Shown piece by piece: positions 23,867 through 31,793 of a stretch of 40,110 nt of DNA. Source of the DNA: JAWVEV01 sp033856535. Its GTDB lineage: Bacteria; Actinomycetota; Thermoleophilia; Miltoncostaeales; Miltoncostaeaceae. Under the pieces are notes generated by a model. The model was not told the DNA's origin. It made no database searches and saw only the letters and a program-made list of their open reading frames with translations. Location: the NCBI GenBank assembly GCA_033856535.1, contig JAWVEV010000039.1, positions 1 to 40,110 on the forward strand, read 5' to 3'. The stretch's first letter is position 1, and each line of letters begins with the position of its first letter. The position numbers and the translations under genes are program-made.

Positions 23867-24951
23867 CGCTTCTTCTTCGCCGTTTTTCGGTTTGCCGATG
23901 CCGGGCGCGCCGGGCGGCCCGCGTCCTTGGGCCGCGGCTGGCGGCGGCCACCGGCCGGCCGTGCGCCGGCCGAGGCCGGCTCGGCCGCGTCGGCGCCGTC
24001 ACCGGCGCCGTTGGCCTCCGCGGCGGGCTCGAGCGCGGGCGCCTCCGGGGCCTCGGGAGCCTCCCGGGCCTCCGGCGCCTGCTGCGGCTCGGGCGCCTCG
24101 ACCGCCTCCGCGAGGGTCACCTCGGCCCCTCCGTCCGCCTCGTCCGGGCGCCGCCCGCCGCGGCGGCGCTTGCGCGGCGTGGACCGCGCCTCCGGCTCGG
24201 GCGTCTCCTCGACCAGGGCCGTCGCGGTCGGGACCTTGGAGGGGGTGCGCGACCCCTTCTTGCCCGCGTCGCTCGGCAGCTGGGCGATGTGGAGGCCGAT
24301 CTTGTGCCGCATCACCAGCTGCTGGCCGGCGGTCCACACGTTGGTGGTCATCCAGTACAGGACCAGGCCGGCCGGGACCGGGAACTGCCAGACGAAGAAC
24401 ACGATCAACAGCGGCATGACGCGGAACAGCCGGCGCTGGATCTCGGGCATGCCGGGCGTCGCCGAGAGCTCCGTCGAGAGCAGCTGCGAGAGGCCGTAGA
24501 TCGCCAGCACCACGAACGCGCCCCAGCCGATGTCGGTCAGCTGCTGGGTGATGTTCGGGATCACCCACATGAACGACAGCGGCGTGCCGTCCACGAACTC
24601 GTCCGCGGACCCCTTCAGCGTGTAGTAGAGCGCCAGGAAGATCGGGATCTGGGCGACCAGCGGCAGGCAGGAGGCGAAGGGGTTGACCTCCTTCTCCTGG
24701 TAGAACTCCATGAGCTTTTCCTGCTGCTTCTTGCGGTCGCCCTTGTACTTGGCCTGGATCTCCTTGAGCTCCGGCGCGACCTCCTGCAGCCGCCGCATCG
24801 AGCGGTACTGCTTGATCACCAGCGGCAGCAGCAGGCTCCGCACGATCACGGTCAGGACGACGATCGACCAGCCCCAGCTGAGGCCGGCGTTCTCGTGCAG
24901 GAACTCGAGGAGCGCGTGGAGCGGGCGCTCGAGCAGGTGGAGCGGGTTCAC
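23863..24951 (-). CDS. yidC: membrane protein insertase YidC/Oxa1
   Basis: Membrane insertase of 362 residues that inserts and folds membrane proteins alone or with SecYEG. The Oxa1 core has five hydrophobic segments: the first amphipathic/helix part (LHALLEFLHENAGLSWGWSI), the conserved basic residue in IVVLTVIVRSLLLPLVIKQY, a charged cytoplasmic hairpin (LKEIQAKYKGDRKKQQEKLM), then FASCLPLVAQIPIFLALYYTL, the SFMWVIPNITQQ region and FVWQFPVPAGLVLYWMTTNVW. The last 120 residues are a low-complexity Ala/Glu/Pro tail ending in a basic stretch (NRKTAKKKR), probably binding ribosomes; its length is greater than in most YidC proteins. GTG 24951 overlaps the yidD stop as GTGA. Confidence 0.94.
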   Translation of the reverse strand: MNPLHLLERPLHALLEFLHENAGLSWGWSIVVLTVIVRSLLLPLVIKQYRSMRRLQEVAPELKEIQAKYKGDRKKQQEKLMEFYQEKEVNPFASCLPLVAQIPIFLALYYTLKGSADEFVDGTPLSFMWVIPNITQQLTDIGWGAFVVLAIYGLSQLLSTELSATPGMPEIQRRLFRVMPLLIVFFVWQFPVPAGLVLYWMTTNVWTAGQQLVMRHKIGLHIAQLPSDAGKKGSRTPSKVPTATALVEETPEPEARSTPRKRRRGGRRPDEADGGAEVTLAEAVEAPEPQQAPEAREAPEAPEAPALEPAAEANGAGDGADAAEPASAGARPAGGRRQPRPKDAGRPARPASANRKTAKKKR

Positions 24952-25178
24952 CGGCCGAACACCCGCTGGTCGGCGGGGTGGTCCACGCCGCCGTGGCTCC
25001 AGGGGTTGCAGCGCAGCAGGCGCCAGGCGGCGAGCACGACACCGCGCGCGGCCCCGAACTCACGGATCGCCTGGACCGCGTACTCCGAGCAGCTGGGGTG
25101 ATACTTGCAGCGCTGCCCGAGCATCGGCGAGACCCCGCGCTGGTAGGCGCGGATGGGCAGGATCAGGATGCGCCTCAG
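24948..25178 (-). CDS. yidD: membrane protein insertion efficiency factor YidD, CTG start
   Basis: Small conserved protein of 76 residues that aids YidC-dependent insertion. The whole family pattern is readable: LILPIRAYQRGVSPMLGQRC, KYHPSCSEYAVQAIREFG with the conserved cysteines, and RLLRCNPWSHGGVDHP with the third cysteine. No ATG, GTG or TTG precedes it in frame. CTG at 25178 overlaps the rnpA TGA as CTGA and lies 6 bases after GGAGGG (minus strand, 25185-25190), so it is the likely start and gives LRRILILP, initiated as Met. Its stop overlaps the yidC GTG. Gene-finders that do not allow CTG would miss this gene. Confidence 0.9.
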   Translation of the reverse strand: MRRILILPIRAYQRGVSPMLGQRCKYHPSCSEYAVQAIREFGAARGVVLAAWRLLRCNPWSHGGVDHPADQRVFGR

Positions 25179-25651
25179 GACGGGCCCTCCGCCCGCGGCG
25201 CCAGCCGCCCGGCGAGCTCGGCCAGCCGCTCGCCCACCGCGGCGCTCCCGCGCTCCTCGAGGTAGGCGGCCAGGCCCGGCCGCGCGATCGCCACGAAGTC
25301 CGTGCCCGCCGGCAGCGAGGGCGCCAGCTCGGCGAACCGCTCGCGCAGGACGCGCTTCACCCGGTTGCGCTCCACGGCGCCGCCCACCTTGCGCGAGACC
25401 GAGAGGCCCAGCCGCGGCGGCTCGGCCGTCGCATCCGGCCTGGTGAAGGCGTACAGCACCAGGTGCCGTCCGGCCGCCGAGCGCCCGCGCTGGTAGACCG
25501 CGTCGAAGTCGCCCGACCGGGTGATCCGGGCGCGCGACCGCGACCGCCCATCCGGGGGCGGGCTCGTGACGTGGCTCGGCGGCTGCTCCAGCGGACCGTC
25601 CCCATCCCGTTCGGCCGTCGCGCCCGCGCGACCGGGGGTCGCGGCGCTCAC
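25175..25651 (-). CDS. rnpA: ribonuclease P protein component with N-terminal extension
   Basis: Protein subunit of RNase P, which helps the catalytic RNA cut tRNA 5' leaders. The core is seen from about residue 43: ITRSGDFDAVYQRGRSAAGR, LGLSVSRKVGGAVERNRVKR (the RNR basic helix), VLRERFAELAP and DFVAIARPGLAA. At 158 residues it is longer than the usual 110-125. Residues 1 to about 40 are a Pro/Arg/Ser-rich leader with no family match, and no ATG, GTG or TTG closer to the core was found. The GTG at 25651 lies 15 bases after rpmH without a good ribosome site. A nearer non-standard start (for example a CTG near residue 21) is possible. The 3' end overlaps yidD. Confidence 0.9.
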   Translation of the reverse strand: MSAATPGRAGATAERDGDGPLEQPPSHVTSPPPDGRSRSRARITRSGDFDAVYQRGRSAAGRHLVLYAFTRPDATAEPPRLGLSVSRKVGGAVERNRVKRVLRERFAELAPSLPAGTDFVAIARPGLAAYLEERGSAAVGERLAELAGRLAPRAEGPS

Positions 25652-25666
25652 GTCCGTGCAGCGCCG

Positions 25667-25801
25667 TCAGGCGGAGAGCCGGGCGCGGCCCTTCGCGCGG
25701 CGGCGCTTGAGGATCGCGCGACCGGCGCGAGTGCTCATCCGCTTGCGAAAGCCGTGCGTCTTCTGGCGCTTGCGCCGGTTGGGCTGGTACGTCCGCTTCA
25801 C
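25667..25801 (-). CDS. rpmH: 50S ribosomal protein L34
   Basis: 44-residue basic ribosomal protein. VKRTYQPNRRKRQKTHGFRK followed by RMSTRAGRAILKRRRAKGR is the full L34 signature. GTG 25801 is read as initiator Met; AAGGAG lies 8 bases upstream. It heads the rpmH-rnpA-yidD-yidC-khpB series, the usual origin-flanking operon. Confidence 0.96.
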   Translation of the reverse strand: MKRTYQPNRRKRQKTHGFRKRMSTRAGRAILKRRRAKGRARLSA

Positions 25802-25885
25802 GCGCCGCGCTCCTTCAGGGGGTGGGCGTCGGGGGGCGCGGCGGTCGGGAGGCATGCGTCGCCCCCGCCGCCGATCAAGGCCGCG

Positions 25886-25894
25886 AGCATAGCA
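25886..25894 (-). promoter_or_regulatory. extended -10 (TGCTATGCT) of the rpmH operon
   Basis: Minus strand TGC-TATGCT about 85 bases upstream of the rpmH start. The -10 hexamer is close to consensus and the TGn extension is present; no clear -35. Confidence 0.42.
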
Positions 25895-26023
25895 AGGGTC
25901 CCTCGGGGCGGCTCGGCGGACGTGCCGCCCCGCCGCGGCCGGGGCCCCGCGCCAATACGCGCGCCCCGCCGATGGCGCCACCTCCGAGCGCACGCAACCC
26001 CCGCAAGGAGCGTCGATCCGGGG

Positions 26024-26032
26024 TTGTCCACA
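26024..26032 (+). promoter_or_regulatory. DnaA box TTGTCCACA
   Basis: Exact match to the form of the DnaA box favoured in high-GC actinobacteria (TTGTCCACA). It is followed two bases later by TGTGGAGAC, a degenerate box in the opposite direction. Confidence 0.6.
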
Positions 26033-26150
26033 GGTGTGGAGACCCATGGGGAAAAGAGTGGGATCCCGTATGGTGACGGCGATCTCGCATGCGGCCGATG
26101 GGGACCTGAGGGGGTCTGGAACCGAATTTGGCCGCACTGACGGCCCTTTG

Positions 26151-26159
26151 TTCTCCACA
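26151..26159 (+). promoter_or_regulatory. DnaA-box-like TTCTCCACA
   Basis: One mismatch from TTATCCACA, about 40 bases before the -10-like TAGAGT. Its place suggests autoregulation of dnaA as well as possible origin function. Confidence 0.45.
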
Positions 26160-26198
26160 GGCCGCGGCGGCCCCTTCCCCCGCTCCGGGGGGCCGGGT

Positions 26199-26204
26199 TA
26201 GAGT
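26199..26204 (+). promoter_or_regulatory. -10-like TAGAGT of the dnaA operon
   Basis: TAnnnT hexamer 44 bases before the GTG at 26249. No clear -35. Sequence inference only. Confidence 0.3.
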
Positions 26205-26248
26205 CCGCGCCCCGTCGTCCTCCAAGCGACTTATCGGGGTCCCCCACC

Positions 26249-26986
26249 GTGCCTCCAAAGCTCGCCCTCAGCTCGATCGAGCCTCATCGCCTTGCCCGTG
26301 GACGGGAGGGCATGGTCCGCCTCGCGGTCCACCGGGCGCCGACCCAGCCCCCCTTCGTGCGCGAGCTGCGGGCCGACGGCCCGGCCGAGCTGGTCGAGGC
26401 GGCCTTCACCGCCGCGGCCGAGGTCTCCTGCGTCCCGCCGCTGGCCGTGCGCGAGGTGGTCGAGAACCTGATCCACGCCGGCTTCGCCGACGCGCTGGTG
26501 AGCGTGCTTCACGACGGGCGGACGGTGCGCGTCTCCGACACCGGCCCGGGCATCGCGGACCGCGAGCGGGCGCTGCAGCCCGGCTTCAGCACCGCGACCG
26601 CCGACGAGCGGGTCGTGATCCGCGGCGTCGGCTGCGGGTTGCCGCTGGCCGCGGCCGTGCTCGCCGAGCGCGGCGGGCGCCTCGAGATCGCCGAGAACCT
26701 GGGCGGCGGCGCGGTCGTCACGCTCGAGCTGCCCGAGTCCGCCGGCGGCGCGGCCCCCCCTTCGGCCCCCGACGGACCCGACGAGGGCGCGCGCATGGTG
26801 CTCGCCCTGCTCCTCGAGCTCGGCGGCGCCGGCCCGGAGCGGCTCGCCGGGGAGCTCGGCATCCCGCTGGCCGAGTGCGGCCGGGAGCTGGTCCTGCTGG
26901 AGCACCGCGGCCTGGTGGCGCGCGAGCCGGGCGGGGCCCGGTCGCTCACCGAGGCCGGCCGCTCACTCGTCGCCACCCTCTTCTAG
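26249..26986 (+). CDS. HATPase (histidine-kinase-like ATP-binding) protein with winged-helix C-terminus
   Basis: Unrecognised two-domain protein of 245 residues placed 10 bases before dnaA. Residues about 50-165 form a GHKL/HATPase domain: N-box VREVVENLIHAGFADALVS, G1 box VRVSDTGPGI, a lid GFSTATADERVVIRGVG, and G2 GCGLPLAAAVLAERGGRLEI. There is no histidine phosphorylation domain and no membrane part, so it is not a sensor kinase. After an Ala/Pro-rich linker, residues about 182-245 look like a winged helix of the MarR/ArsR kind (LLLELGGAGPERLAGELGIP, LVLLEHRGLVAREPGGARSL). It may be an ATP-dependent regulator of dnaA or of initiation. GTG 26249 is the first start in frame; a start at ATG 26312 would still keep both domains. 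Confidence 0.8.
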   Translation: MPPKLALSSIEPHRLARGREGMVRLAVHRAPTQPPFVRELRADGPAELVEAAFTAAAEVSCVPPLAVREVVENLIHAGFADALVSVLHDGRTVRVSDTGPGIADRERALQPGFSTATADERVVIRGVGCGLPLAAAVLAERGGRLEIAENLGGGAVVTLELPESAGGAAPPSAPDGPDEGARMVLALLLELGGAGPERLAGELGIPLAECGRELVLLEHRGLVAREPGGARSLTEAGRSLVATLF

Positions 26987-26996
26987 GAATCGTGCG

Positions 26997-28361
<1,365 letters not shown>

Positions 28362-28366
28362 CCTCG

Positions 28367-28402
28367 CGACGGGCCCCGGCAGTGGGCCCGAGGTACGGGA
28401 GG
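28367..28402. repeat. hairpin-forming direct repeat, copy 1 (after dnaA)
   Basis: Starts 6 bases after the dnaA stop. GGGCCC and GGGCCC (self-complementary hexamers) flank CGGCAGT, so each strand can fold. The 36 bases match 28438-28473 at 33 positions (first 24 exact), period 71. Confidence 0.88.
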
Positions 28403-28403
28403 C

Positions 28404-28919
28404 TCACACGGCAGGGCCTGCGCAAAATTCCCGACCTCGACGGGCCCCGGCAGTGGGCCCGTCGCACGGGAGGGACTTGACGCTCGAGAAGTGCAACACC
28501 ACCTCGGTGCCCGCTCCGGCGCGGGCCACCTCGAGGCGGTCGGCCAAGCGGTGCATGATCAGACGGCCGCGGCCGCGCAGGCTCTCGTCGGGCGGCGCGA
28601 CGGCGGGCGTTGAGGGGATTGCCGCGCCGGCGCGCCCCGTGTCGGCCACGCGCACCCGGGCGTCCGCCGGCGTCACGGCGATGTGCACCTCGACCGGCTC
28701 CCCGGGCCGGGACCCGTGCTCGATCGCGTTGCCCACGGCCTCGGTCACGGCGAGGACGACCTCGGCCGGCCGGCCGTCGCTCCAGCGCGATCGCGCGAGC
28801 GCCGTGCTGAGCGCCCCGCGAACCTCCGGCAGCGACTCGAGCTGAGCCGGGACCGAGAGCCTCACCTCCACCGGCTCGGCCGGCGGGGCGCCGGCGGGAC
28901 GGGTTGCGGTGGCGGGCAC
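28404..28919 (-). CDS. RsbW/SpoIIAB-like anti-sigma factor (HATPase_c_2)
   Basis: Small kinase-like ATP-binding protein, about 171 residues, of the anti-sigma family. Such proteins hold a sigma factor or phosphorylate a STAS anti-anti-sigma partner. Seen: VEVRLSVPAQLESLPEVRGAL, N-box VVLAVTEAVGNAIEHGS, G1-like VRVADTGRAGAA, and the G2 region RGRGRLIMHRLADRLEV, ending with TEVVLHFSSV. No sigma factor or STAS gene is adjacent. GTG 28919 is the nearest acceptable start (PATATRPAG leader); GTG 28874 is also possible. The last about 27 residues come from a repeat and spacer, not from the family. It stands alone, convergent to dnaA and divergent from the DUF2630 gene. Confidence 0.82.
   Translation of the reverse strand: MPATATRPAGAPPAEPVEVRLSVPAQLESLPEVRGALSTALARSRWSDGRPAEVVLAVTEAVGNAIEHGSRPGEPVEVHIAVTPADARVRVADTGRAGAAIPSTPAVAPPDESLRGRGRLIMHRLADRLEVARAGAGTEVVLHFSSVKSLPCDGPTAGARRGREFCAGPAV
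28438..28473. repeat. hairpin-forming direct repeat, copy 2 (inside the 3' end of the anti-sigma gene)
   Basis: Second copy of 28367-28402. On the minus strand it encodes the CDGPTAGA part of the anti-sigma factor tail, which has no family counterpart, so this copy probably belongs to the terminator region and extends the gene. Confidence 0.88.
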
Positions 28920-29007
28920 GGCAGGGGTGGTTCCCGACCGAGAGCAGGGCAAACACCGCTCTCCTTCACCGGTTTCCGAGCCCGGAGCGACGGGAACCCT
29001 CCACCCC

Positions 29008-29241
29008 GTGGAGGACCGCGACATCCTGAACCGGATCGAGGAGCTCATCGAGGACGAGCGGGCGCTGCGCGACGGCGGTGACCTGACCGGCGTCGGGGTG
29101 GCGCGCTTGCGCGACCTCGAGGTGGCGCTCGACGAGGCCTGGGACCTCCTGCGCCAGCGCCGCGCCCGCCGCGAGGCCGACCTCGACCCCGCCGACGCGA
29201 GCCTCCGCGACGCCGAGACGGTGGAGGGGTACGAGCAATAA
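29008..29241 (+). CDS. DUF2630 family protein
   Basis: Protein of 77 residues, an actinobacterial family of unknown function. It is all helical, with the family pattern DILNRIEELIEDERALRDGG, LEVALDEAWDLLRQRRARRE and the end DAETVEGYEQ. The start is GTG 29008 because VEDRDILNRI is where family members begin; the upstream open frame (from 28909) lies over the promoter side of the anti-sigma gene and is unlike the family. Its presence between dnaA and dnaN is unusual. Confidence 0.82.
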   Translation: MEDRDILNRIEELIEDERALRDGGDLTGVGVARLRDLEVALDEAWDLLRQRRARREADLDPADASLRDAETVEGYEQ

Positions 29242-29575
29242 GGGCGGTGGACGGGGCGGGGGACCGCCGGGCCACCCACTCCCCAGGCTCCACCGCCGCG
29301 CCGGCGACCGGGCGGGCTCGCCGCGCGGCGGTGGAGAGAGGTGGAGTGGCGCACCGCCTCCTCCACCCCCGCGTCCTCAGCGCGAAGGGCGGCGCACGCG
29401 GGGCGTTCGAGCCCGTTCCCCAGCCTCCACACCCCCTATTACGACGACGTCTGAATGTGCTCTGTCTTACCCCCTAAAGACCGGCCGGGAGTGAACCGTG
29501 GAGAGCCGAGGACCCGCATGGAGTGCAGGGTCCTGGCGCTGGTAGGGGGGTCTCGCAGCCGGTAGGGTCGAGGTC
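29242..29575. other. dnaN upstream spacer with CTCCAC/GTGGAG cluster (candidate oriC)
   Basis: 334 bases with no gene. The hexamer CTCCAC or its complement GTGGAG occurs at 29288, 29331, 29341, 29361, 29425 and 29498, six times in about 215 bases; it shares TCCAC with the DnaA box TTATCCACA. Next to it is the least GC-rich part of the spacer (29436-29480, CTATTACGACGACG ... TGAATGTGCTCTGTC), which could be an unwinding element. It ends in a -10-like hexamer for dnaN. Confidence 0.5.
29563..29568 (+). promoter_or_regulatory. -10-like TAGGGT, leaderless-type spacing before dnaN
   Basis: TAnnnT hexamer ending 7 bases before the GTG start at 29576, the same geometry as at 15245 and 19184. Confidence 0.38.
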
Positions 29576-30676
29576 GTGCGCGTCGTGAGCCCGAAGGCCG
29601 AGCTGGCCGACAAGCTGTCCGCGGCCGGCCGGGCCACCTCGGGCAAGAGCACCATCCAGGTGCTGTCCCACATCCTCCTGCGGGCCGAGGACGGGGCCCC
29701 CGAGCTGGCGGCGACGGACATGGAGCTGTCGCTGCGGGTGCCGCTCGAGGCGACGGTCGAGGAGTCCGGCGCGGTGGTGCTGCCGCGGCTCGCCGCGGAC
29801 ATCGTCCGGAGCATGCCCGAGGGTCCGGTGACGATCGAGCACCGGGCCAACGAGGGCGTGGTCACGCTGACCGGCGGGGCGTCGTCCTTCCGGCTGAACT
29901 GCCTCCAGGCCACGGACTTCCCCGAGCTCCCCGCCGACGAGGGCACGGGCATCACGATCCCCGCGGATCGGCTGGTGCCGACCGTGGAGCGGGTGGTGCG
30001 CGCGGCGTCTCGCGACGAGACCCGCCCGGTGCTGACCGGCGCCCTGCTGCGGATCGGCCCCGACGGCATCGTGATGGTCGCGACCGACTCCTACCGCCTG
30101 GCGGTGAAGGAGACCGCGCTCGAGTCGCCGCCGTCGGAGGGGCGGGAGGCGATCGTGCCGGCGCGCGCGCTGGCCGAGGTGGCCCGCCTGGCCGGCGCGT
30201 CCAAGGCCGACGCGGTCGAGGTGGTGCTGACCGAGGCCCAGGCGCTCTTTCGGATCGGCGGCATGCGGCTCACCAGCCGCGTGATCGACGGCCAGTTCCC
30301 GGACTACCGCCAGCTGGTGCCGGACGGCTTCGAGCACGAGGTGGTCTTCGACCGCGGCGAGCTGCTCGCGGTGCTCGCGCGCATCGGCGTCCTGGCCCAG
30401 CGGACGGCGCCGGTGCGGCTGGCCTTCTCGGACGGCCAGGTCACGATCTCGGCGATCAGCGAGCAGCTCGGGGAGGGCCGCGAGTCGTTGCCGGTGGCGT
30501 TCTCGGGCGATCCGCTCGAGATGGGCTTCAACCACGAGTTCCTGCGCAACGGCGCGGAGAGCGTCGAGGGCGACGAGGTGCGGCTCGGGCTGATCAGCCC
30601 GCTGCGCCCCGGGCTGCTGCGGGGAGAGGGCGACGACTACCGCTACCTCCTCATGCCGATCCGGCTCAACGCCTAG
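29576..30676 (+). CDS. dnaN: DNA polymerase III beta sliding clamp
   Basis: Ring-forming processivity clamp, 366 residues with three similar domains. It tethers polymerase III and other partners to DNA. Recognised by LSHILLRAEDGAPELAATDMEL, RLNCLQATDFPELP, ETRPVLTGALLRI, VATDSYRLAVKE (domain II hallmark), RVIDGQFPDYRQLVP, and the C-terminal pocket end YRYLLMPIRLNA (the MP-x-R motif that forms the partner-binding cleft). GTG 29576 gives RVVSPKAELADKL, the expected first helix. It is followed 49 bases later by recF. Confidence 0.96.
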   Translation: MRVVSPKAELADKLSAAGRATSGKSTIQVLSHILLRAEDGAPELAATDMELSLRVPLEATVEESGAVVLPRLAADIVRSMPEGPVTIEHRANEGVVTLTGGASSFRLNCLQATDFPELPADEGTGITIPADRLVPTVERVVRAASRDETRPVLTGALLRIGPDGIVMVATDSYRLAVKETALESPPSEGREAIVPARALAEVARLAGASKADAVEVVLTEAQALFRIGGMRLTSRVIDGQFPDYRQLVPDGFEHEVVFDRGELLAVLARIGVLAQRTAPVRLAFSDGQVTISAISEQLGEGRESLPVAFSGDPLEMGFNHEFLRNGAESVEGDEVRLGLISPLRPGLLRGEGDDYRYLLMPIRLNA

Positions 30677-30725
30677 CCCGAGCGCGAGCGCGGCCTGGCG
30701 CGCGCTCCGGCTCGAGATCGCCGAC

Positions 30726-31793
30726 GTGCGGCCGTGGCGGCGCGCCGAGCTGGAGCTGCCGAGCGGGCTCGTGGCGATCACCGGCCCCAACGGCGCCGGC
30801 AAGACCTCGCTGGTGGAGGCGATCGTGCTCGGCTGCCTGGGCGTGTCGCCCCGCACCGCGCGCGAGGCCGAGATCGTGCGCCGGGGCGCCGAGGCGCTGC
30901 ACGTGACGCTCGACCTGGAGGGCCCGGCCGGCGCGCGCCGGCGCGAGATCGGCTTCGCCCCGCGCCGCGGCCGGCGCCTGCGCCTGGACGGCGAGCCGGC
31001 CCCCTCCCTGGCCGCCTGGCGGGCCCGTGGCGCGGTGCTGGTCTTCATCCCCGACGAGCTGCGCTCGGTGAAGGGCCCGCCGGCGGCGCGCCGGCGCGCG
31101 CTGGACCGCCTGATCGAGGCGGCCGAGCCGGGGTACGCCGAGCGGCTCTCGGGATACCTGGAGGCGCTCGCCCAGCGGAACGCCCTGCTGCGCCGCGTGC
31201 GCGCCGGACAGACCGGGCCGGGGACGCTGCCCGCCTTCGAGGCGCGCATGGCGGAGCTGGGCGCGGCCGTGGCGTCGGGCCGCCGCCGCGCGGTGGCGGC
31301 GCTCGTGGAGCCCTTCGCGCGCTGGCTCGAGGCGCTCGGCGGCGGCCCCGAGGGGCGGCTCGCGGTGGAGGTCTCCCCCGCGGAGCTCGCCGAGGTGCCG
31401 GAGGCCGAGCTCGAGGGCGCGCTCGCCGAGGCGCTGGCCTCCCGGCGCGAGCGCGAGATCGCGGCCGCGCAGACCCTGACGGGTCCTCACCGCGACGACC
31501 TCCAGATCGCCGCCGGCGAGACCGACGTGCGCAAGCTCGGCAGCCAGGGCGAGCAGCGCACCGCCGCGCTGGCGCTGCTGATCGCCGGCCGCGAGCACCT
31601 GTCGGCCCGCGCCGCGCGGCCGATCCTGCTGCTGGACGACGTGCTGAGCGAGCTGGATCCCGAGCGGCGCGAGCGCCTGCTGCTGGCGGTGGGGCGCGAG
31701 GGACAGGTCGTGGTGACGAGCGCCGACCCGGCCGTGGTGGAGGGGCTCGGCGCGCACCTGGTGCGGGTGGAGGACGGCCGTGTCGCGGCCTGA
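30726..31793 (+). CDS. recF: DNA replication and repair protein RecF, N-terminus uncertain
   Basis: SMC-like ATPase that helps RecA load at gaps together with RecO and RecR. Walker A is ITGPNGAGKTSLVEAI (about residues 18-33), the signature region LGSQGEQRTAALALLIA, and Walker B ARPILLLDDVLSELDPERR, followed by QVVVTSADP. With GTG 30726 the protein has 355 residues but begins inside the first beta strand. The in-frame codons just upstream read ALRLEIADVRPW, the normal RecF start, yet contain no ATG, GTG, TTG or CTG back to the dnaN stop. Either GTG is used and the strand is shortened, or an unusual start lies near 30700. The end overlaps dciA by 14 bases. Confidence 0.9.
   Translation: MRPWRRAELELPSGLVAITGPNGAGKTSLVEAIVLGCLGVSPRTAREAEIVRRGAEALHVTLDLEGPAGARRREIGFAPRRGRRLRLDGEPAPSLAAWRARGAVLVFIPDELRSVKGPPAARRRALDRLIEAAEPGYAERLSGYLEALAQRNALLRRVRAGQTGPGTLPAFEARMAELGAAVASGRRRAVAALVEPFARWLEALGGGPEGRLAVEVSPAELAEVPEAELEGALAEALASRREREIAAAQTLTGPHRDDLQIAAGETDVRKLGSQGEQRTAALALLIAGREHLSARAARPILLLDDVLSELDPERRERLLLAVGREGQVVVTSADPAVVEGLGAHLVRVEDGRVAA

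Larger units (their letters stand above)
25802..26248. other. divergent spacer between rpmH and the dnaA operon (candidate origin or dnaA control region)
   Basis: 447 bases without a gene. It holds an extended -10 for rpmH (25886-25894), one DnaA-box-like nonamer TTGTCCACA (26024-26032) with an inverted partner-like TGTGGAGAC at 26035-26043, a second box TTCTCCACA (26151-26159), and a TAGAGT -10-like hexamer (26199-26204). The part around 26045-26100 is less GC-rich (GGGGAAAAGAG, then CCGTATGGTGACGG). I see no long AT-rich unwinding element, so origin status is open. Confidence 0.5.

Noticed and set aside
28909..29007. N-terminal extension of the DUF2630 protein from ATG 28909
   Set aside because: The extra 33 residues do not resemble the family and overlap the start region of the divergent anti-sigma gene; GTG 29008 fits the family.
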